From: Tolypeutes matacus
Taxonomy: Eukaryota > Chordata > Mammalia > Cingulata > Chlamyphoridae
NCBI GenBank assembly: GCA_026826555.1
Contig: JAKSZT010054569.1
Span: 2,408,258-2,472,257, forward strand
Length of the DNA: 64,000 bases
Reading direction: 5' to 3'
Part shown: piece by piece, positions 47,087-58,388 of the stretch
How positions within the stretch are numbered: position 1 is the first letter of the stretch
How the letters are laid out: every line of letters starts with the position of its first letter
Position numbers and translations under genes: made by a program
The notes under the pieces: generated by a model
Databases searched by the model: none
Told to the model about the DNA's origin: nothing
Seen by the model: the letters and a program-made list of their open reading frames with translations, nothing else

Positions 47087-47230
47087 GTTGTGGGAGGTGT
47101 GGGAGGTGGGGGACATGGGAATCCCTGTAATTTCTGTGTAATATTTAGGTAATCTAAGCACCTTTTAAAATATATATATATATTAAAAATAACATTTATG
47201 TAAGCAAATGCAAAAAAAAAAAAAAAAAAT
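47087..47230 (+). mobile_element. Very short L1 3' end, plus strand, with poly(A)
   Basis: 'gtgggaggtgggggacatgg', 'gaatccctgtaatttctgtg', 'aatctaagcaccttttaaaa' is the reverse complement of the start of the 36434-37004 insert, ending in an A run at about 47212-47229. Flanking ttaaaga occurs on both sides (47076 region and after the tail) but is too short to be firm. Confidence 0.75.
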
Positions 47231-48059
47231 TAAAGAAGACTGGAAAAAAAAAAGAGTAGGCAACTAAATTACCCTGCAAAATTCATCTAAGTCCAAAAGA
47301 AACAAAATTATCATTCATTTTATGTCTTTGGTTTATTATTGTGAGCATGTTAGTTTTAGGTTAAATTTATATTGCAGATTTTTATGTTTATGTTATATGG
47401 CTACTCTGATTACACAATAAGCCCAAATGTGCTATAATCTGTTCAATATATTTATTCTCATTTTATAGGACCTGGATCACCATTTTATTATTTCAAATGA
47501 TGTTACATTTTGCTCTTGTGACTTGTTATTGGCTATATTTATAATTAATTGGATCCTAAGTCTTTGGTTAGGAGCACAACCCTTTTTATGACATAATTCC
47601 TCTGAGAAAAATAGGAAATCACTTTATAATGATTTGCTTGATAATACTGTTTCGGGGCTATACTGTAGTGAAAGGTAGCCATTGCTTTGAAAAAGCTCTA
47701 TTTTACCTCTTGTGCTGCTCCTCCAAATGATAAGTGTATATGCCTTATCTCCTCAACGAAGTAAAAAATCTGCTGAGAACAAAAATCCAGCATTACAGTT
47801 CTTTGTGTGTACAGTACCTTGCCTATAAGAGGCAAGCAGTATAGCACACTGCTATTTTATTTTAACCAGTTTTTTTAATCAGCAGAAACTTTTATTTAGA
47901 TACTATCTTATATGAAAGTCCAATATAGAAAATAGATTAACAAGAATTCTTCTGGTAGCAGTAGAAAGAGGAACCTAGGACCCTGCTCACTGGGTTCCTT
48001 CCATTTCTATTTCAAGGTCTTCATGAAAAAAACCCCTTCATTGAACTGTGTGGTTCCAG
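47231..48059. other. Unique AT-rich stretch, conserved-looking
   Basis: No repeat recognised from 47330 to 47670; AT-rich with TAATTAATTGG and other homeodomain-like cores near 47545. Possible conserved non-coding element. Confidence 0.35.
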
Positions 48060-48235
48060 GGTGGCTAGTTCAGGATTTGCAGTCAATCTGAGTGCAAGTC
48101 CTGGACCCATTATTTATTGTTGAGTGATTCTGAGCAAATTACTTAACCTCTCTGAGGTAGTTTTCTACATAACAAGAAAAACAACAATAATAATATCTAT
48201 CAAGTAGGAATGCATTTAGATGAAAACACAGAGAA
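48060..48235 (+). repeat. MIR
   Basis: 'gtcaatctgagtgcaagtcc', 'tgagtgattctgagcaaatt', 'acttaacctctctgaggtag'. Confidence 0.7.
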
Positions 48236-48903
48236 AATTCAAAAATGAATTTTTTCTTTCTTAAAAATAAGTTCAGTTATAGGCAATTGCTGAGGTTGTT
48301 TCAGTAGTTCAATGATATTTTGGGGACCTGGGCTCTTTCTGTCTTCCTGGTCTACCATCCTTGGCATTTTGGCTTTCATCCTTAGGCTTCTGGCTTCAAA
48401 GTCACAAAAATGGCTGCTCACTTATGAATTCCACAAGCAAAGAATGGACAAAGACATCCACCTCGGGAAACTGTTTGTTTGATTTTTAGTTCAGAAAGGG
48501 AAATACTCCCCAGCATGCTTCCTTTTAAATCTCATTAGCTAGAACACATCCATCCTTGATCAATCAGTTGCCAAAAGTAATGAGTTTGGACCAATCAAAA
48601 TTCCCCCACCCTGGGATTGTGATATGTACTCACGCTCCCAAGTTTCAAGGGCTCTCCAGACCAGCATCTAAACACATCAGGCTCTGGTTGGTAGAGGTGA
48701 AGGAGCAGAGAAGGAGTGGTCACTGGTGTCTGACTTGTCTACCGCCATACCTGGATTTTAGATGGCGGCAATGAGCCTCAAATGAGGATGTATGTAAAAA
48801 TGATTTTCCAACTTCATTATGTTAACTACTCAGTGAATGTTTGAGGAATGCATGACGGGGAAATTTCAGTGGAGAATAAGAATGGCATTCAGAGTCCTAG
48901 GTC
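48236..48903. other. Unique non-coding stretch
   Basis: No gene or named repeat recognised. Confidence 0.4.
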
Positions 48904-49527
48904 AGTGATTCTCAAAGTAGTATCCCATGAGGCCTACAACAAAAGGCATCAGAAGGATTGTTTATTAAAAATATAGATACAGAAAGTAACCTCTAAGTGG
49001 GTCCCAGGAGTCTACATTTTAAAACATTTCCCAAGTGATTCTTTTTTTTTTTTAAGACGTATTTATTTATTTACTTCTCCTCCTCCTCACCCCTCCCTCC
49101 CCCCATTGTTTTGCACTTGCTCTCGGCTCTCTGTGTGTTCTTCTGTGTCTGCTTGTCTTCTCTTTAGGAGGCACCAGAAATCAATCCTGGGACCTTCCGG
49201 AGTGAGAGAGAGGCGCTCAATCTCTTGTGCCACCTCAGCTCCCTGGTCTGCTGCATCTCTTATCGTCTTTCCTCTGTGTCTCTTTTTGTTACATCATCTT
49301 GCTTGCGCCAGCTCTCCATGTGGGCCAGCACTCCACGCAGGCCAGCACTCTGCATGAGCCAGCTCGCTGCTCAGGCCAGCTTGCCACATGGGCCAGCTTG
49401 CCTTTCACCAGGACGCCCCAGTAATCGAACCCTGGATCTCCTATATGGTAGAGAGGAGCCCAATTGCTTGAGCCACATCCGTTTCCCCCAAGTGATTCTT
49501 ATGCCTATTAAAATTTGAGAACCATGG
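48904..49527. mobile_element. MER5-like relic split by a SINE
   Basis: Left 48904-49029 ('cagtgattctcaaagtagta', 'gtgggtcccaggagtctaca') and right 49501-49527 ('attaaaatttgagaaccatg') are the two ends of one MER5-like copy. Confidence 0.7.
49030..49500 (-). mobile_element. Two-headed DAS-II-like SINE, 14-bp TSD
   Basis: Body 49044-49486 (443 bp). cccaagtgattctt at 49030-49043 and 49487-49500. On the minus strand the 5' head has tggctcaagcaattgggctc and ggttcgattac, followed by a spacer built of diverged 'tgg gccagc ... catg' units. A second head follows (gaggtggcacaagagattga, ggattgatttc) with the body seen at 45864-46062, then the A-rich tail. One TSD pair means the dimer moved as one unit. 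Confidence 0.88.
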
Positions 49528-50331
49528 ACCTGCCTGTCTGGGGACAACACAATGAGCTAAAACCAGGTGTTCTTGGGTAGATGAGCATCTGCAGTGAATA
49601 TTTTAGGGTCGTGAGAGAGAGGAACCCTAAGGGGCAGATGGCTGAACAGTAACTGTACCTTCTCTTTAGCACAGCCCCTCAGACAATGTAAGCAGGCAAT
49701 AATGTTGACAACCTTTATTATTACTGACAATTTTCTCCAGCACCAGGGGACCAAGATCCTAATGGTTGTTTCAGCTATGGTTCACTTATCCAGTCACCAA
49801 CTGTGAAATGAATCCACCATCCCCTGGGTCTGCCTTTGGTAGGCACCACTGAAGTCTCCTTATTGAAGCCACAGGGAGCAATAGGAAAGTTCCAGTGCAT
49901 TCTGTAGGTCAATAAGAAATTTCAGGCCCAAGATTGTTTTGAAGGTATTTTTAAGACTGATGCGGTTTCTCTAAAGGGTATAGAGTTCCTCAAAAGAAAG
50001 TCACCATAAAACAAATTCATGGTGTAATGATTCATGGCATCTCCTTAGCCCAGAGTGTTGGGAAGGGCAGATGATAAATTACTACAAAACCCTTGGCAGA
50101 ATGCTGAAAAGTTCTAATAATGTAACAATATAGCATGTCTGAAGCTAAGTATCTGGGTGTGACTGAGCAGATGCTTTTCTGGTTGATTTTTAAAGAAATT
50201 AATCAAGTTCTGGATAATTACTCCAGTCCTAAGTTGCATACCTAGATCTGAATAGAATGTGAAACACAAATACACACACACACACACATAAACACATGCA
50301 TATACATGTATACATTGTAAAAACACTATGG
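49528..50331. other. Unique non-coding stretch; small (CA)n
   Basis: A (CA)n of about nine units lies at 50272-50289. Nothing else recognised. Confidence 0.45.
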
Positions 50332-50452
50332 GAAGGGAGCAGGTGTTGCTCAGTTGATTGAGTGCCTGCTTCCCAGGCATGAGGTCCTGGGTTCAATCCC
50401 CTGTGCCTCCTAAAACAACAACATAAAAAAAAAAAAAAAAAAAAACTGCGGG
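50318..50452 (+). mobile_element. DAS-type SINE
   Basis: Body about 50332-50442: 'gttgctcagttgattgagtg', B box ggttcaatcc, then 'acaacaacat' and about 20 A. Likely imperfect TSD aaaacactatggga / aaaaactgcggga. Head differs from the 20869 type, so a different subfamily. Confidence 0.85.
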
Positions 50453-50689
50453 AGCCACATGGTCAGCATGGTTATTGGTTTACAAAGTAGCTTGAGTATC
50501 TCCATTTGTAATTCTTTGAACTCTTTTTCCTATAAACTAAGCACACCTCCAGAGCTTGTACAAGGCTATTGGTGAGTCTACACACAGCAGCATCTGAGAT
50601 CTTCCTAAACTTCCTGAAGTGTTGATAGTACCTATAAGATGCTGAAACTTTAGAAGTGGACCGGGAAAAATGTATGGAAAGGAGGAGAA

Positions 50690-50800
50690 TTTTTTTTACC
50701 TCTTTAAACTTTGGTTTCCTCATCCACAATATGGGAATAACACCAACGTCAAAGGGTTCTTTTAGGGTACAAAAGCACCTAGATACAATCTCTGCCAATA
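50690..50800 (+). repeat. MIR
   Basis: 'cctctttaaactttggtttc', 'ctcatccacaatatgggaat', 'aacaccaacgtcaaagggtt'. Confidence 0.6.
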
Positions 50801-51714
50801 GTGTGATAAACCACTATTCTTTTTCATCATATTACCCTCAATACTTAGATGTGATAGGCTTGGAAAGGTGACTTGAGACTAGACTTCCCAATTCACAGTG
50901 TTTGAAGGTATCATCTTAGAGCGAGGAACCTGCTTAGGAAGGTAGCACCTTGGTGACAGAGTCCCAGCCTGACCTGGACAGGTGTGCAGTATGGCTCGGG
51001 ACTGACCTGAGCTCAGGCTGGAAGAGTTCTCCCTGAACCCTGCAGGCTGCACACTGTCCAAACTCAAAGGCCACAGAAGCACCAGAAGTTGGATTTGGAA
51101 GCTGCTTAGACAACCACTGATTGGCATTATGCCTTGGAAGCCCATTTCCCACCCCAGCTGCAAAACCCCTCTCCACTCGTCACTCCAGGGGCCTGCCCTC
51201 TTGTTCACCTCCTCACCTGCCTTCTGAAGGTCACCTGAGCATAGGTAAGAATGTGTGGTGGTAACTACTCACCCAGAAACACCCTTCAGCAAGGTGGTGA
51301 GCTTCCATTTCCTACACCTGGGTCAGGCTGGTGCCAAAATACTTATTGGAGCAGGGGCCTAGGTAGGTTAAGAGATTTTTCCTTCTCTTTTCAGCACAGA
51401 CAAGTGTTTCTTCCCTCCTGTTTTAAATCCAAGAGAAATCCAGAATGACCCCTCAGGTGGGCCTTTCTGCTTTCAGATTGCTTCAAGAAATTGGTTATTT
51501 TTAAGGCATATATATGTTGGGAAGAAGCAGGGTCTCCAGACTGACCCATAATTAATTTCTTCCTAATTTGATTTTGATTATTTCTGTGTTGGAATGCAAT
51601 TCTATATCATTTCCATCTGTGTGGACAGTTTTCAGTTATAATTTCCTGACCCAGAAGGCAAGGAGAGACTGCGTGTAATTTATATATTCTGTAGGGAGAA
51701 GGAAAACAATATGT
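50801..51714. other. Unique non-coding stretch
   Basis: No repeat or gene recognised; minus-strand open frames at 50879-51208 overlap and lack domains. Confidence 0.4.
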
Positions 51715-51950
51715 GTCAAGCAACTACCTGTGACAGGCATTGTTCTGGATATTTTATATGGCATCTAATTTAATCCTCAGAATAACCTTGCAAGGTAGAT
51801 GGTATTACTCGTATTTTCTAGGCAAGGAAGCTGAGGTTCAAAAATGATGGGTGACATTCAGCAATAGGCTGTTAGTAACCAAAAGAGGCTCAATTTTAAT
51901 CTAGACCTCTTGGGTCACAAAACCTTTGCTGTGTTCATTGTACCAGCTCA
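51715..51950 (-). repeat. MIR, nearly full length
   Basis: 'gacaggcattgttctggata', 'catctaatttaatcctcaga', 'aataaccttgcaaggtagat', 'gcaaggaagctgaggttcaa', 'ctagacctcttgggtcac'. Confidence 0.75.
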
Positions 51951-52280
51951 AAGTTAGGAATACAGGGCCCTCGGGGACCACAGCGGAGAGAGTCCATTTA
52001 GGAAAAGAGCCTAGTTGAGTTAGTTTCTATTTCTAAGAGCCAACAAAGTCTCTGACACATTTACCTAGTCAGGAGCACAGCTCCAAACTTCCATTTCTAC
52101 AGTTATAAACAGAGACTTTGAATTCCTGCTTCTCTTACTTCTTTCCATTAGTCAAGTGGTTTTTTACCTTTTCTTTCTTGCATCTGAACTAAGGTTACCC
52201 CTGGGGACATCGAGCATGTTCTTTCCTGCAACCAATTATCGTTTTGATTGTGAAGCTAAAAAAACAGGTCTTATTTGAAG

Positions 52281-52325
<45 letters not shown>

Positions 52326-52754
52326 TAGAGAGAGAGACAGGGGAAGAGAAGCAGTGAGAGAGTAAAGAGCACAAGGGAGGACTGGGAGGCTGATGCCGTG
52401 AGCATCACATAGCTTTTTAGCTAGTTAAGCATCTCTATCCTTGGCATAGAGGACAAATGAGTCTCCAAAAAGGGACCAGACTTAAAGCCCACCTTGCTGC
52501 TCTCCTTGGATAGAGAAGAGAGGGCTTCATATTGTCCTCATCTGAAGGGCAAATGCCCTGACTGAGATCTCACAGCTGAAATGGTGTAGAGCCCTTAGTC
52601 TACTGATGCTTCCCCCAAGTCTCCTGCTTCAGCATCTTGTGCAGGTACACCCCCTTCTTCTTGAAGGCCAGTGTCTCACACCTGCAAACACCTGGTATTA
52701 GCAGCGTGAAAGATGCAGAAAAGAAGTGTAGGGTATAGATTAGATGGTATCTAG
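51951..52754. other. Unique stretch with (AG)n
   Basis: Nothing but the AG array (separate entry) recognised. Confidence 0.4.
52283..52340 (+). repeat. (AG)n purine microsatellite
   Basis: About 19 uninterrupted AG units, then 'atgtagagagagagacagg'. Mirror-symmetric polypurine, capable in principle of triplex (H-DNA). Confidence 0.95.
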
Positions 52755-52960
52755 GGTTATTTTCAAGAGTTTTGGATCCGAGGGAGCTAGGTTTGGGTTC
52801 CTGGCTTTACCATTTTAGCTGCTGTGTAAATGTGGACCAGGCATTTCACCTCTCTGAGCCCTAGTTCCCTCATCTGTGAAGCTGAAATATTAACGCAACC
52901 TCCTAGGATTCTTACTATGAACAATAGAGGGAGTATATAACTAGAAGCAAGGCACACTAT
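52755..52960 (+). repeat. MIR
   Basis: 'aggtttgggttcctggcttt', 'ggaccaggcatttcacctct', 'ctgagccctagttccctcat', 'ctgtgaagctgaaatattaa'. Confidence 0.75.
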
Positions 52961-53279
52961 TACCAGTGGATACATGGAAGTAAAATGATCGTCATCGATG
53001 ACATGCTATTCCTTCTACTAGAAGGAAAGCACAGCACATTTTATATATCAGGATGGGCTGTGTTTCACTGAGTTAATTTTGCTCCAGTTTCCAACAATCT
53101 ATGGAGCTTTACTTATCTGAGTTCTCAGAACCCAGGCCTTAGACTGTGCCACTTCTATTCAACAGCCAAAGTCATTAACCTGCCCACCAAAAGCAGAATT
53201 CTCTTTGGAGGACATTGCGAGTGTTAAACCAACCATTGCATTTAATCCAAGTCATTAACTACTTTAATTAAATCAAGCT

Positions 53280-53370
53280 CAATAAATGTGTATTGAACAC
53301 CTAGAATGTGGCATGGATGCCAGGTTCTGGGGACACAAAGATAAATAACCCCAGACCCTGCCCAGTGAGC
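53280..53370 (-). repeat. L2 fragment
   Basis: 'tgtgtattgaacacctagaa', 'gccaggttctggggacacaa', 'agataaataaccccagaccc'. Confidence 0.65.
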
Positions 53371-53574
53371 TGCCCGTGCCTTTGTGAGCCTTTTCCTTGG
53401 GAATCTCAGCAGGCCTGTCATGTTCCACAGTTTCTTTAAGAGACACCTTAGGTCTCTCCAAATCCAAACCCTCCCTCCCTCCCACGCTTCCTCGGTCTCT
53501 TCTTCCCTCCCTTCTCTTCATCGGTTTCTGCTTTTCACTATTCCATCCTTCTTTCTTTCTTCTCACCCTTCCTT

Positions 53575-54775
53575 AAATAATTATTTAATACCTAACTATG
53601 AATTAGATACTATTCTACAACAAGACAGATATGTACTGGCACTCAAGAAGCCCATCTTAAATTTTTTTTTTTTTTTTTTAGATAATTTTAGACTTAAAGG
53701 AAAGTAGCAAAAATAGGATAGGGGTCCTATATGGCTTCACATCGTTCCACCTGATGCCAATATTTAAATAACTCTAATATAATTACTGAAATCAGGAAAT
53801 GAACATTCTTACAGTATCGTGGACTATCCTGCAGATCTTACTGGAAGGTTGTCAGTTTCCTTACTCCATTTTCTGGTCCAGCATCCAATCCAGGATCCCA
53901 CATTGCATTTAGTTGTCACATCTCCTTTGTCTCCTCCAATCTATGACAGTTCTTCTGTCTTTCTTTGTCTTTCGTGACCTTGATGCTTTTGACTAAGTAT
54001 TGTGCAGAATGCCCTTCAATTCAGATTTGTCTATGCTTTTTCATGATTGGGTTGAGGTTATACGTTATTGGGAAAGATCCAGTAGAAGTAATTATCTTTC
54101 TCCATGCATCATATTAATGAGTGCATGATGTCAAGACGTCTTGTTACTGGTGATGTTAACCCTAATCGCTGGATGAGGGTGATGTCTGCTAGTTTGCTTC
54201 TCTATAATAAAGTTACTGTTTTCCCCTTTATAATCAATCTTGTTTGGAGATACTTTGACACTATGCAAATATCCTGTTTCTTCTCATCTTTTCACCCATT
54301 AATTTTACCATCTGTTGTATTTTTTAGCACTTCCTTACCCAAGAAGGTTACCTTTTATTAGGAGAAGTGAGACAATAAAGATGTAATGAAATTAATTATA
54401 TGACTTTAAATAGTAAAAGTGTTGTAAATAAGTGTAAGAGGTATTGTGACAGAGAAGAGGGATCAATTTTAGCTGGCTCATTGGGGAATTTCTGTCTAAG
54501 GAGGTGACATTTGAGCTGAGACTTGAATGACAAAAAAACAGCTGAGTGAGATCTGAGAGAAAAGTGTTCCTGGCAAAGCACATGGCAAGAACAAAAGCCT
54601 TGAAACTAGGATGAGCAAGTGCTGTTTGAGAAAAGGAAATAAGACAGCACTGCTAATGGGAAGTGACTAACGGGCAAAGTGGTGGGAGATGAGGCTGCAG
54701 AGGTGGGTAGAACCAAATCAGGTAAACCCTGTAGGCAGGGTAGAGTTTGGAAGTTTTCTAAGTGTGTTGCAACTT
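53575..54775 (-). repeat. L2-like repeat, split by an L1 3' end
   Basis: Left 53575-53660 ('tatttaatacctaactatga', 'ctggcactcaagaagcccat'); right 54363-54775 ('ggaggtgacatttgagctga', 'aaagtgttcctggcaaagca', 'gtggtgggagatgaggctgc'). The order matches a single reverse L2-like copy with the 53661-54362 piece inserted. Confidence 0.6.
53661..54362 (-). mobile_element. Old L1 3' UTR
   Basis: Starts with a T run at 53661-53678, then 'agataattttagacttaaag', 'catccaatccaggatcccac', 'attgcatttagttgtcacat', 'ctggtgatgttaaccctaat', 'tggagatactttgacactat'. I recall this as the antisense 3' UTR of old mammalian L1s. Confidence 0.75.
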
Positions 54776-55049
54776 CCTTCAGCAAACATGTCCCATGTCT
54801 GCCTGGTCCAGTAGGGCAGTCACTGGTCACATCTGCTATTTAAATTTTAATCTTACTTGATTATAATTAAATAAAATTAAAAACTCAGTTCCTCAGCCAT
54901 GCTAGCCACATTTTAAGTGTCCAAAAGTCACTATTGGGTCTAGTGACTATCATACTGGAAAACACAGATGCAGAACATTTGCATCATCACAGAAAGTTCT
55001 GTAGGACAGCACTGTTGTGTATATCTTCTGGAAGCCATTCATCATGTTA
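54776..55049. other. Short unique stretch
   Basis: Nothing recognised. Confidence 0.4.
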
Positions 55050-55640
55050 GTTTCTATAGGAGATACAAAGTTGAGTGAGTTATGGTCCCTGTCCTCCCAG
55101 TGACTGGAAGGTTAGTAGACAAATATGCAAAGAAACACCATATCGGGCAGCATGTAATAAGAACTATGGACATGGCACAGAAAAATCCTGTAAGCCTCCA
55201 GTTATGGGCGAACCCCTTACAACTGAGACATCAGAAAGGCTTCATGGAGAAGCAGCACTTGGATGTCTGGAAGGACGGTGAGATTCTCATAGGTGATGAG
55301 GAGAAGGTTATTCCTGAAGGAAGGTTTGGTGTGAGTTGAGATTTTGGAGACTGCAAGTTTGAAGTGAGGCTAACAGCTGTCTGGATTGGCTGGAGTTTGG
55401 GAGTGTGTGCAGGAGAACATGAGGGAGAAGGAGGTGAATGGGTCGTAGGTGGTGGAGTGTGGAGGGTCCCAGAGCCAGGCTCAGGAGTTTTATCTTTATC
55501 CCAGACACAGTGGGGAGCCGTGAGTGGTTTTTATCCAAAGAAGTAACTATACCAGAGCTGTGATTCAGAAAGATTGGTCTGTCTGCAGTGTATGAGGGGG
55601 ACTGTGGGTCAAGGGAGACTGGCAGCAAAAAGAGGGTTGG
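55050..55640 (-). repeat. Ancient L2-like repeat
   Basis: 'gagttatggtccctgtcctc', 'cagaaaggcttcatggagaa', 'gccaggctcaggagttttat', 'cagtggggagccgtgagtgg', 'tgattcagaaagattggtct' are ordered as in a widespread mammalian repeat, probably L2. Shares family with 1-1900. Confidence 0.55.
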
Positions 55641-55872
55641 AAATCTACTTACAGTGGAGCAGGTGTAAGGTCATTCATGTCCCAGCACACTTTCCTGAAA
55701 GCTGAAGGCATTCTCAAGCTCATAAGGACAGTCTGCTTGAAATATAACATTTCAGGAATAAACCTTAGGATTTGAAAATACACCACTTACTCTGCATAGC
55801 AAGCAAACACCAGACCCACAGGGGTTGATTGGTATATTTGATTAACAGGTCCTCTTTGAAGGTGTTGATTCC

Positions 55873-56043
55873 CTTAAACTCTAGTGCTCATGAAAATCAC
55901 CTGGGCAGCTCATTAAAATGCAGAGTCCTGGGTGTCACCCCCAGAGAGTCATTTCAGGGGCAGGCCCTAGGAATCTGTATTTTGACAAGAAGGAGCCATG
56001 ATTCAGGTGGACAGTGATGTGAAGGAAAGCACTTGAGAAATGC
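55873..56043. mobile_element. MER5-like hAT relic
   Basis: 'gaaaatcacctgggcagctc', 'attaaaatgcagagtcctgg', 'ggaatctgtattttgacaag', 'cacttgagaaatgctg'. Confidence 0.7.
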
Positions 56044-57559
56044 TGCCCAGTCTCATTTCCTTTTACGCTTTCTGTCCTCGAGTTAATGAGATATGCTGCC
56101 TTCCCATCATTCATAGTTTGTAGCCCTGAAGATATAAAAGAAGTCCCCATCCCATTTGCATTCAGCCTCCATGAACTAGGCGGTTGAAGAGAACTGTAAC
56201 ATATTTTCCTAATTACATTTCCTTTTTAGTTTATCCATTTAGAAGAGGCTTAGAGAATTACCGCTTCCAGTGCCCACTTTTCTCCAAGTGTTGCTTTCCA
56301 TGCCTTCATGTGTGTACCCTTCCACCATTTTCCTTTGTACTCACATTTGGTTTGCTTGCCCCACCTGCCCTACACAACCAAAGCCCATTGAGGACAAGGA
56401 CCTTGAGGTCATTTCCATGAACCCTGCAGGTCTGGGCTCGGTGCCCTAGAATTTCCCCAGTTGAGCACCCTCCTCTGCTGGGGCCAACTGGTACCACATG
56501 TGTTCTAATAACCACCCTTAATTGGAATCCTTATCCATCCATTTCACAGATGAGATCACTGAGTCTCAGAGGGTTTCAGAGGATGACTTGGAACCAAGGT
56601 CTCTGAACCCCACCACAGCCCAGTCACTTGGCTCCTCTCCATACTCCCAGGAATGTGGCTGCCTGGTGGTGCTGGAGCTCTTTCCCTGCAGTCATAGGAG
56701 CCAACGAAGAAAGGGGGACCAGGAAGGTGACAGCTTTTTCCCCTTTGCCCTGTGGGCTTTGCTTGCTGCCATTTACTTCCAACTCTGGCACTTTCTCACC
56801 CTCTTTCTCCAATGCCATATGCTCAGGCACTAACAGGCAGCTAACATTAGCCCATCTTCAGGATGAGTGTTCCCAATTCACAGGGACTAGGAGAGTCCAG
56901 AGGGTGATAATTACGGATGTTTCCTCCAATTCCACAGAAGTAAGGAGACTTGCACAATTTAACACGGTCCCTTTCTTCCAAATTTGTCATGTTTCAGACA
57001 AAATGCTTGAGAGAAGAGTCTCGAGATTTCCTTTGGCAATCCGTGCCTTTGCGTAGCAGATGGGGTTTTTGAGACAAAAAGCCTTATCTGCACAGACAGT
57101 TCCTGCAGTGAAGTGCGTAGGGAGGGAACCAACATCCATGAGCCCTCAGCAAATGAGCCACCTCTTTAGGCTTTGTCCTCTCCGAAACCCTTGCCCGGTC
57201 CAGGTGGCATGTCCAGGTGAAGCAAGTTGGGTCTGGGCTGTGAGTGAGAAAGTTCCTAACAGTCATGGCTGTCAGAGCTTACCATAATGAAGGCCCCCCA
57301 CTGTCGCTGGCAGACAACACACAAATCTCCCAGTGCTGAATCTGTCAAGCAGCTTGAAGAGAAGGTGGGAACTACTCAGCCCTCAAGGCCCAAGACAAAA
57401 GCCAGCACTTTGGTAAGCCTTCTCTGCTTCCACTCACTCACCCACCCACTAGGCAAATGACTGGGCTTTGCTGTAGCTTCTGGAGGACATGGTTTCTGCC
57501 ATCATTTACCATAGTCTATTCAAATTACTTGATTAAATGCCAGATTCCTCTATCATATT
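56044..57559. other. Mostly unique non-coding stretch
   Basis: 56530-56625 is a reverse MIR scrap ('ccatttcacagatgagatca', 'ctgagtctcagagggtttca'). Two long overlapping plus frames (56522-56833, 56628-57056) and their minus shadows have no recognised domain. Confidence 0.4.
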
Positions 57560-57665
57560 ATGAAAGCAGGTCTCACATCTTCTCCACCTTGTTCCCCTAG
57601 TGTCTAGTTTTTGGCACATAGTAGATGCTTAATGCATGTTCACCTGATGAATGAACAAATGAATG
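57560..57665 (+). repeat. L2 tail
   Basis: 'ttggcacatagtagatgctt', 'aatgcatgttcacctgatga', 'atgaacaaatgaatg'. Confidence 0.6.
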
Positions 57666-57807
57666 CACTAAGTGCCATGGTATGGCACAGCATGGCAGCT
57701 CTTTTTGGCTATTGTCTCGTTGAAGACTGTTTTTGCTCTTAGTGTGAGGCGGGGCAGAACTAGGATTGAACAGTGGGTGCTAGGCTTTTAACCAACAGTC
57801 TAGACAT

Positions 57808-57969
57808 TAAAAGTTGAGATGGAGGGGAGCCAACGTGGCTCAGTGGTTGAGCACCAGCTTCCTACATCTGAGTTCCAGGGTTTGATCCCCATCCCTGGTA
57901 CCTGACAAACAAACAAACTAACCAACAACAACAACAAAAAAAAAACCAACTCTATAAAAGTTGAGATGG
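57808..57969 (+). mobile_element. DAS-type SINE with 15-bp TSD
   Basis: Body 57823-57954. taaaagttgagatgg at 57808-57822 and 57955-57969. Head 'aacgtggctcagtggttgag', B box gggtttgatccc, then (AAC)n and A-rich tail. Confidence 0.92.
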
Positions 57970-58285
57970 GTTGACTGCCTTGGGGGACGCAGTGAGATCC
58001 CCATCATGGAAAGGGTTTAAACCAGAAACTGAAGGAGACTATGCAGAGATGTTATATATAGGATTCAAGCATGGGTGTTTGGGGGGTGGGCTGGTCTAGA
58101 CACCTTTAAGGTTTCTTCCAACCTGGAGACCCTCGGATTTCAAGATTTGGTTTTATTCAACAGCATGACTGTGCCTTATTGGTCTGAATATATATACATG
58201 GATATTTTTCATCTTCCAGAGTAATCCGAAGGCAGCCTCTCCACTTACCTAAGGAGCTTTTGGTGGGAACCGCCGATTGACTTAC

Positions 58286-58388
58286 AGCTGGCTGACTCGT
58301 ATGTTGCATGATATACTGGGCTCCATAGATGGCCCCAGAGGTGTATATCATTGTGTTGGTTGTCCAGGATGACACTGTTATTTCCCAC
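58286..58388 (-). other. Candidate exon (103 nt) with splice sites
   Basis: On the minus strand, tgtttgtacAG (AG at 58389-58390, with a T-rich stretch further upstream) precedes the segment, and a consensus donor GTAAGT (plus 58280-58285, acttac) follows it directly. Two of three frames are open across it; the third has an early stop. One open frame begins WEITVSSWTTNTMIY, the other VGNNSVILDNQHNDIHL. It lies in unique sequence. I cannot tie either to a known protein. A lncRNA exon or chance are both possible. Confidence 0.3.

Noticed and set aside
56522..57056. Overlapping plus-strand frames as exons
   Set aside because: Two frames of equal length overlap, a MIR scrap lies at the start, and no paired splice sites bound them.
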